Shown here: positions 60,812-61,833 of the stretch, in pieces
Position numbering within the stretch: position 1 is the stretch's first letter
Layout of the letters: each line of letters begins with the position of its first letter
From: an uncultured Opitutia bacterium
GTDB taxonomy: Bacteria; Verrucomicrobiota; Verrucomicrobiia; Opitutales; CAJWYM01
DNA length: 61,833 nt
Direction of reading: 5' to 3'
NCBI GenBank assembly: GCA_913049555.1
Contig: CAJWYM010000009.1
Coordinates: 1-61,833, forward strand
Notes under the pieces: generated by a model
Seen by the model: only the letters and a program-made list of their open reading frames with translations
Databases searched by the model: none
What the model was told of the DNA's origin: nothing
Translations under genes and position numbers: made by a program

Positions 60812-61240
60812 CTAAAGACAAAGAATTAAAGATTTTAATGACCAAAGAATGGTTCGGATCCAATTGGTTTTTACCAATTGATCAATGGTTTGTGAGTCTT
60901 TCCCTAGGGACAATTTTTTATGACACGGAACGCTCAAAGTAAAGGTGGATATCCAAATGAATAAAACCACCAAAAAAAGAAATGAATACAAGGGCGAAAA
61001 TTCTGTCAAATATAAGAAAGCTATTGAAAGAAATAGCTCTGCAATCATTAGAGGAGCAACCACCCAAGAGATTTTTGTTGAATGAAATTTTTCGAACTTA
61101 CTAAATTCATTTTCATTTATAAAATGAAAGGATGGGTAATGCACCAATTGAATTGTCCAGATCAATCCAAAAAGTGCGAACGTTACAAATTGATGAATCG
61201 AGACTAAAAGAGGCAAAAGATGAAAATTGCTTTCTACCAT
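60812..61240 (-). CDS. hypothetical four-helix membrane protein
   Basis: A 142-residue protein with four hydrophobic segments (FALFGLIWTIQLVHYPSF, ISWVVAPLMIAELFLSIAFLYL, LYSFLFLVVLFIWISTF and IRTILWSLKSLIL). The first helix carries the HYP motif and the third is followed by PCHKKLS, resembling the pattern of short cytochrome-like or DUF1772-type membrane proteins. No firm family. It is transcribed towards azurin. Confidence 0.65.
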   Translation of the reverse strand: MVESNFHLLPLLVSIHQFVTFALFGLIWTIQLVHYPSFHFINENEFSKFEKFHSTKISWVVAPLMIAELFLSIAFLYLTEFSPLYSFLFLVVLFIWISTFTLSVPCHKKLSLGKDSQTIDQLVKTNWIRTILWSLKSLILCL

Positions 61241-61540
61241 ACCAGATAAAATTAGAAATTTTGAATTTTAGAATTAAATATTACAGATAAGGTTATAACT
61301 GTAAAAATTCTTTTCAACTCCTAATGAGAGCTTTCATTGTACGATTTTTTGAATGTTCGCTTCAATTCTTACATTCTTCATGAAAAATAAATTATTATTT
61401 AAGATATTTTAATTCAATCATTTAAGGACATTATTACTGCCTTACAATCGAATGATACATAATTTCACATTCAATCTATTGGACGAAACGCTTCTATTAA
61501 AGAATCCTTTGGGTTTTCTTAAAATTTTGGATAAAAAAGA

Positions 61541-61566
61541 TTTTCAATAGACCCATCTATTGAAAA
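61541..61566. terminator. perfect 11-bp hairpin, probable terminator
   Basis: TTTTCAATAGA (61541-61551), loop CCCA and TCTATTGAAAA (61556-61566) form a perfect stem. On the minus strand it is followed at once by TCTTTTTT, which would make a terminator for a gene lying to the right; on the plus strand a T-run begins eight bases later. The stem is AT-rich. No gene in the window clearly ends here. Confidence 0.5.
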
Positions 61567-61702
61567 GGATGGTGTTTTTTTCCTTAAGAAATTGCGATGG
61601 ATTTTATGAGTCTTGATTGTTTTCAAGAAAACGATTCGATTCGCAATAAGAGTAATCTTTGATTCAAACTTTCAAATTTATGTTTTGAATCAATTCTTAT
61701 CC

Positions 61703-61833
61703 TGACAACTAGAAAATCCTCATTTCATTAGCCATCTTTTAAGCAAAATTTCCTTTTTGACAAAATCAGCTGTCACTAAGCGTTTCAAAACGGTCCACTT
61801 ATAAGCGTTCAAAACGGGCCACTTTTTAGAATG
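61703..61833 (+). mobile_element. left end of a probable IS21-family element (truncated by window)
   Basis: The stretch starts TGACAACTAGAAAATCC, similar to IS21-family tips, and ends with two imperfect direct repeats that carry the CAAAACGG-CCACTT signature commonly seen between the tip and istA of that family. The final three bases of the window, ATG, could be the istA start. No transposase sequence is visible, so the family call rests on the end repeats from memory. Confidence 0.5.
61778..61824 (+). repeat. tandem imperfect direct repeats at the IS21-like end
   Basis: AAGCGTTTCAAAACGGTCCACTT without one base (23 bp at 61778-61800) is repeated at 61803-61824 with one deleted T and one T-to-G change. 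Such multiple repeats near the tip are transposase-binding sites in IS21 elements. Confidence 0.65.

Overview
The window looks like an AT-rich chromosomal segment from a marine, polysaccharide-degrading member of the Verrucomicrobiota (Opitutia-like), or a close relative in the PVC superphylum. The assignment is an inference from gene content: two FGly-type sulfatases, L-rhamnose isomerase, a GH4 glycosidase, a SASA-type esterase, a parallel beta-helix protein, an SHD1-like hydrolase, a PATR-repeat protein with a VPE-type C-terminal anchor, AraC/XylR and GntR/LacI-type sugar regulators, RNase HIII and azurin. No rRNA operon, phage module or CRISPR array was seen. One tRNA (Pro, GGG anticodon, CCA encoded) is present.

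Layout. 0-2 kb: a secreted alpha/beta hydrolase, then a 121-bp stretch with integron-attC-like ends and a small, possibly broken ORF. 2-8 kb: a GntR/LacI-type regulator divergent from a sulfatase, an orphan MalK/UgpC-type ATPase, and a XylR-like regulator. 8-16 kb: a minus-strand tripartite RND efflux operon (VF530-like and COG2509 genes upstream, then MFP, RND pump, TolC-like). 16-21 kb: a PhoPQ-activated-type hydrolase, two glycosyltransferases, a tiny membrane protein and an LpxH-like phosphoesterase. 21-28 kb: a GH4 enzyme with a long C-terminal extension, an oppBC-type permease pair without binding protein or ATPase, and a beta-helix protein.

28-32 kb is a thiamine-salvage locus: a consensus promoter and a TPP riboswitch precede a TonB-dependent receptor, and a PnuT-type transporter plus a NadR-like kinase diverge from it. 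32-38 kb: argD-argF, then a five-gene housekeeping run (HAD, membrane protein, dimeric dUTPase, DUF445, DegT aminotransferase). 38-42 kb: an AraC regulator divergent from rhaA, a secreted sulfatase, and tRNA-Pro. 42-49 kb: RapA-like ATPase, HU, an AraC regulator divergent from ThuA-like and Gfo/Idh/MocA genes, and a small membrane protein. 49-55 kb: a likely five-gene operon of DEAD-box helicase, RNase HIII, WecG/TagA glycosyltransferase, DUF3450 protein and ExbB-like channel. 55-61.8 kb: PATR-repeat surface protein, PPOX protein, SASA esterase, azurin, a small membrane protein and, at the very end, what looks like the left end of an IS21-family element.

The genes fit an aerobic marine heterotroph that takes desulfated, deacetylated algal sugars (rhamnose, alpha-galactosides) into central metabolism, scavenges thiamine through a TonB-dependent route, and has several orphan transporter components whose partners must lie elsewhere. 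The observations most worth checking are the thiamine kinase hypothesis, the GH4 fusion, the DUF3450-ExbB pair lacking ExbD/TonB, the orphan ATPase and permeases, the attC-like element and the IS21-like end.
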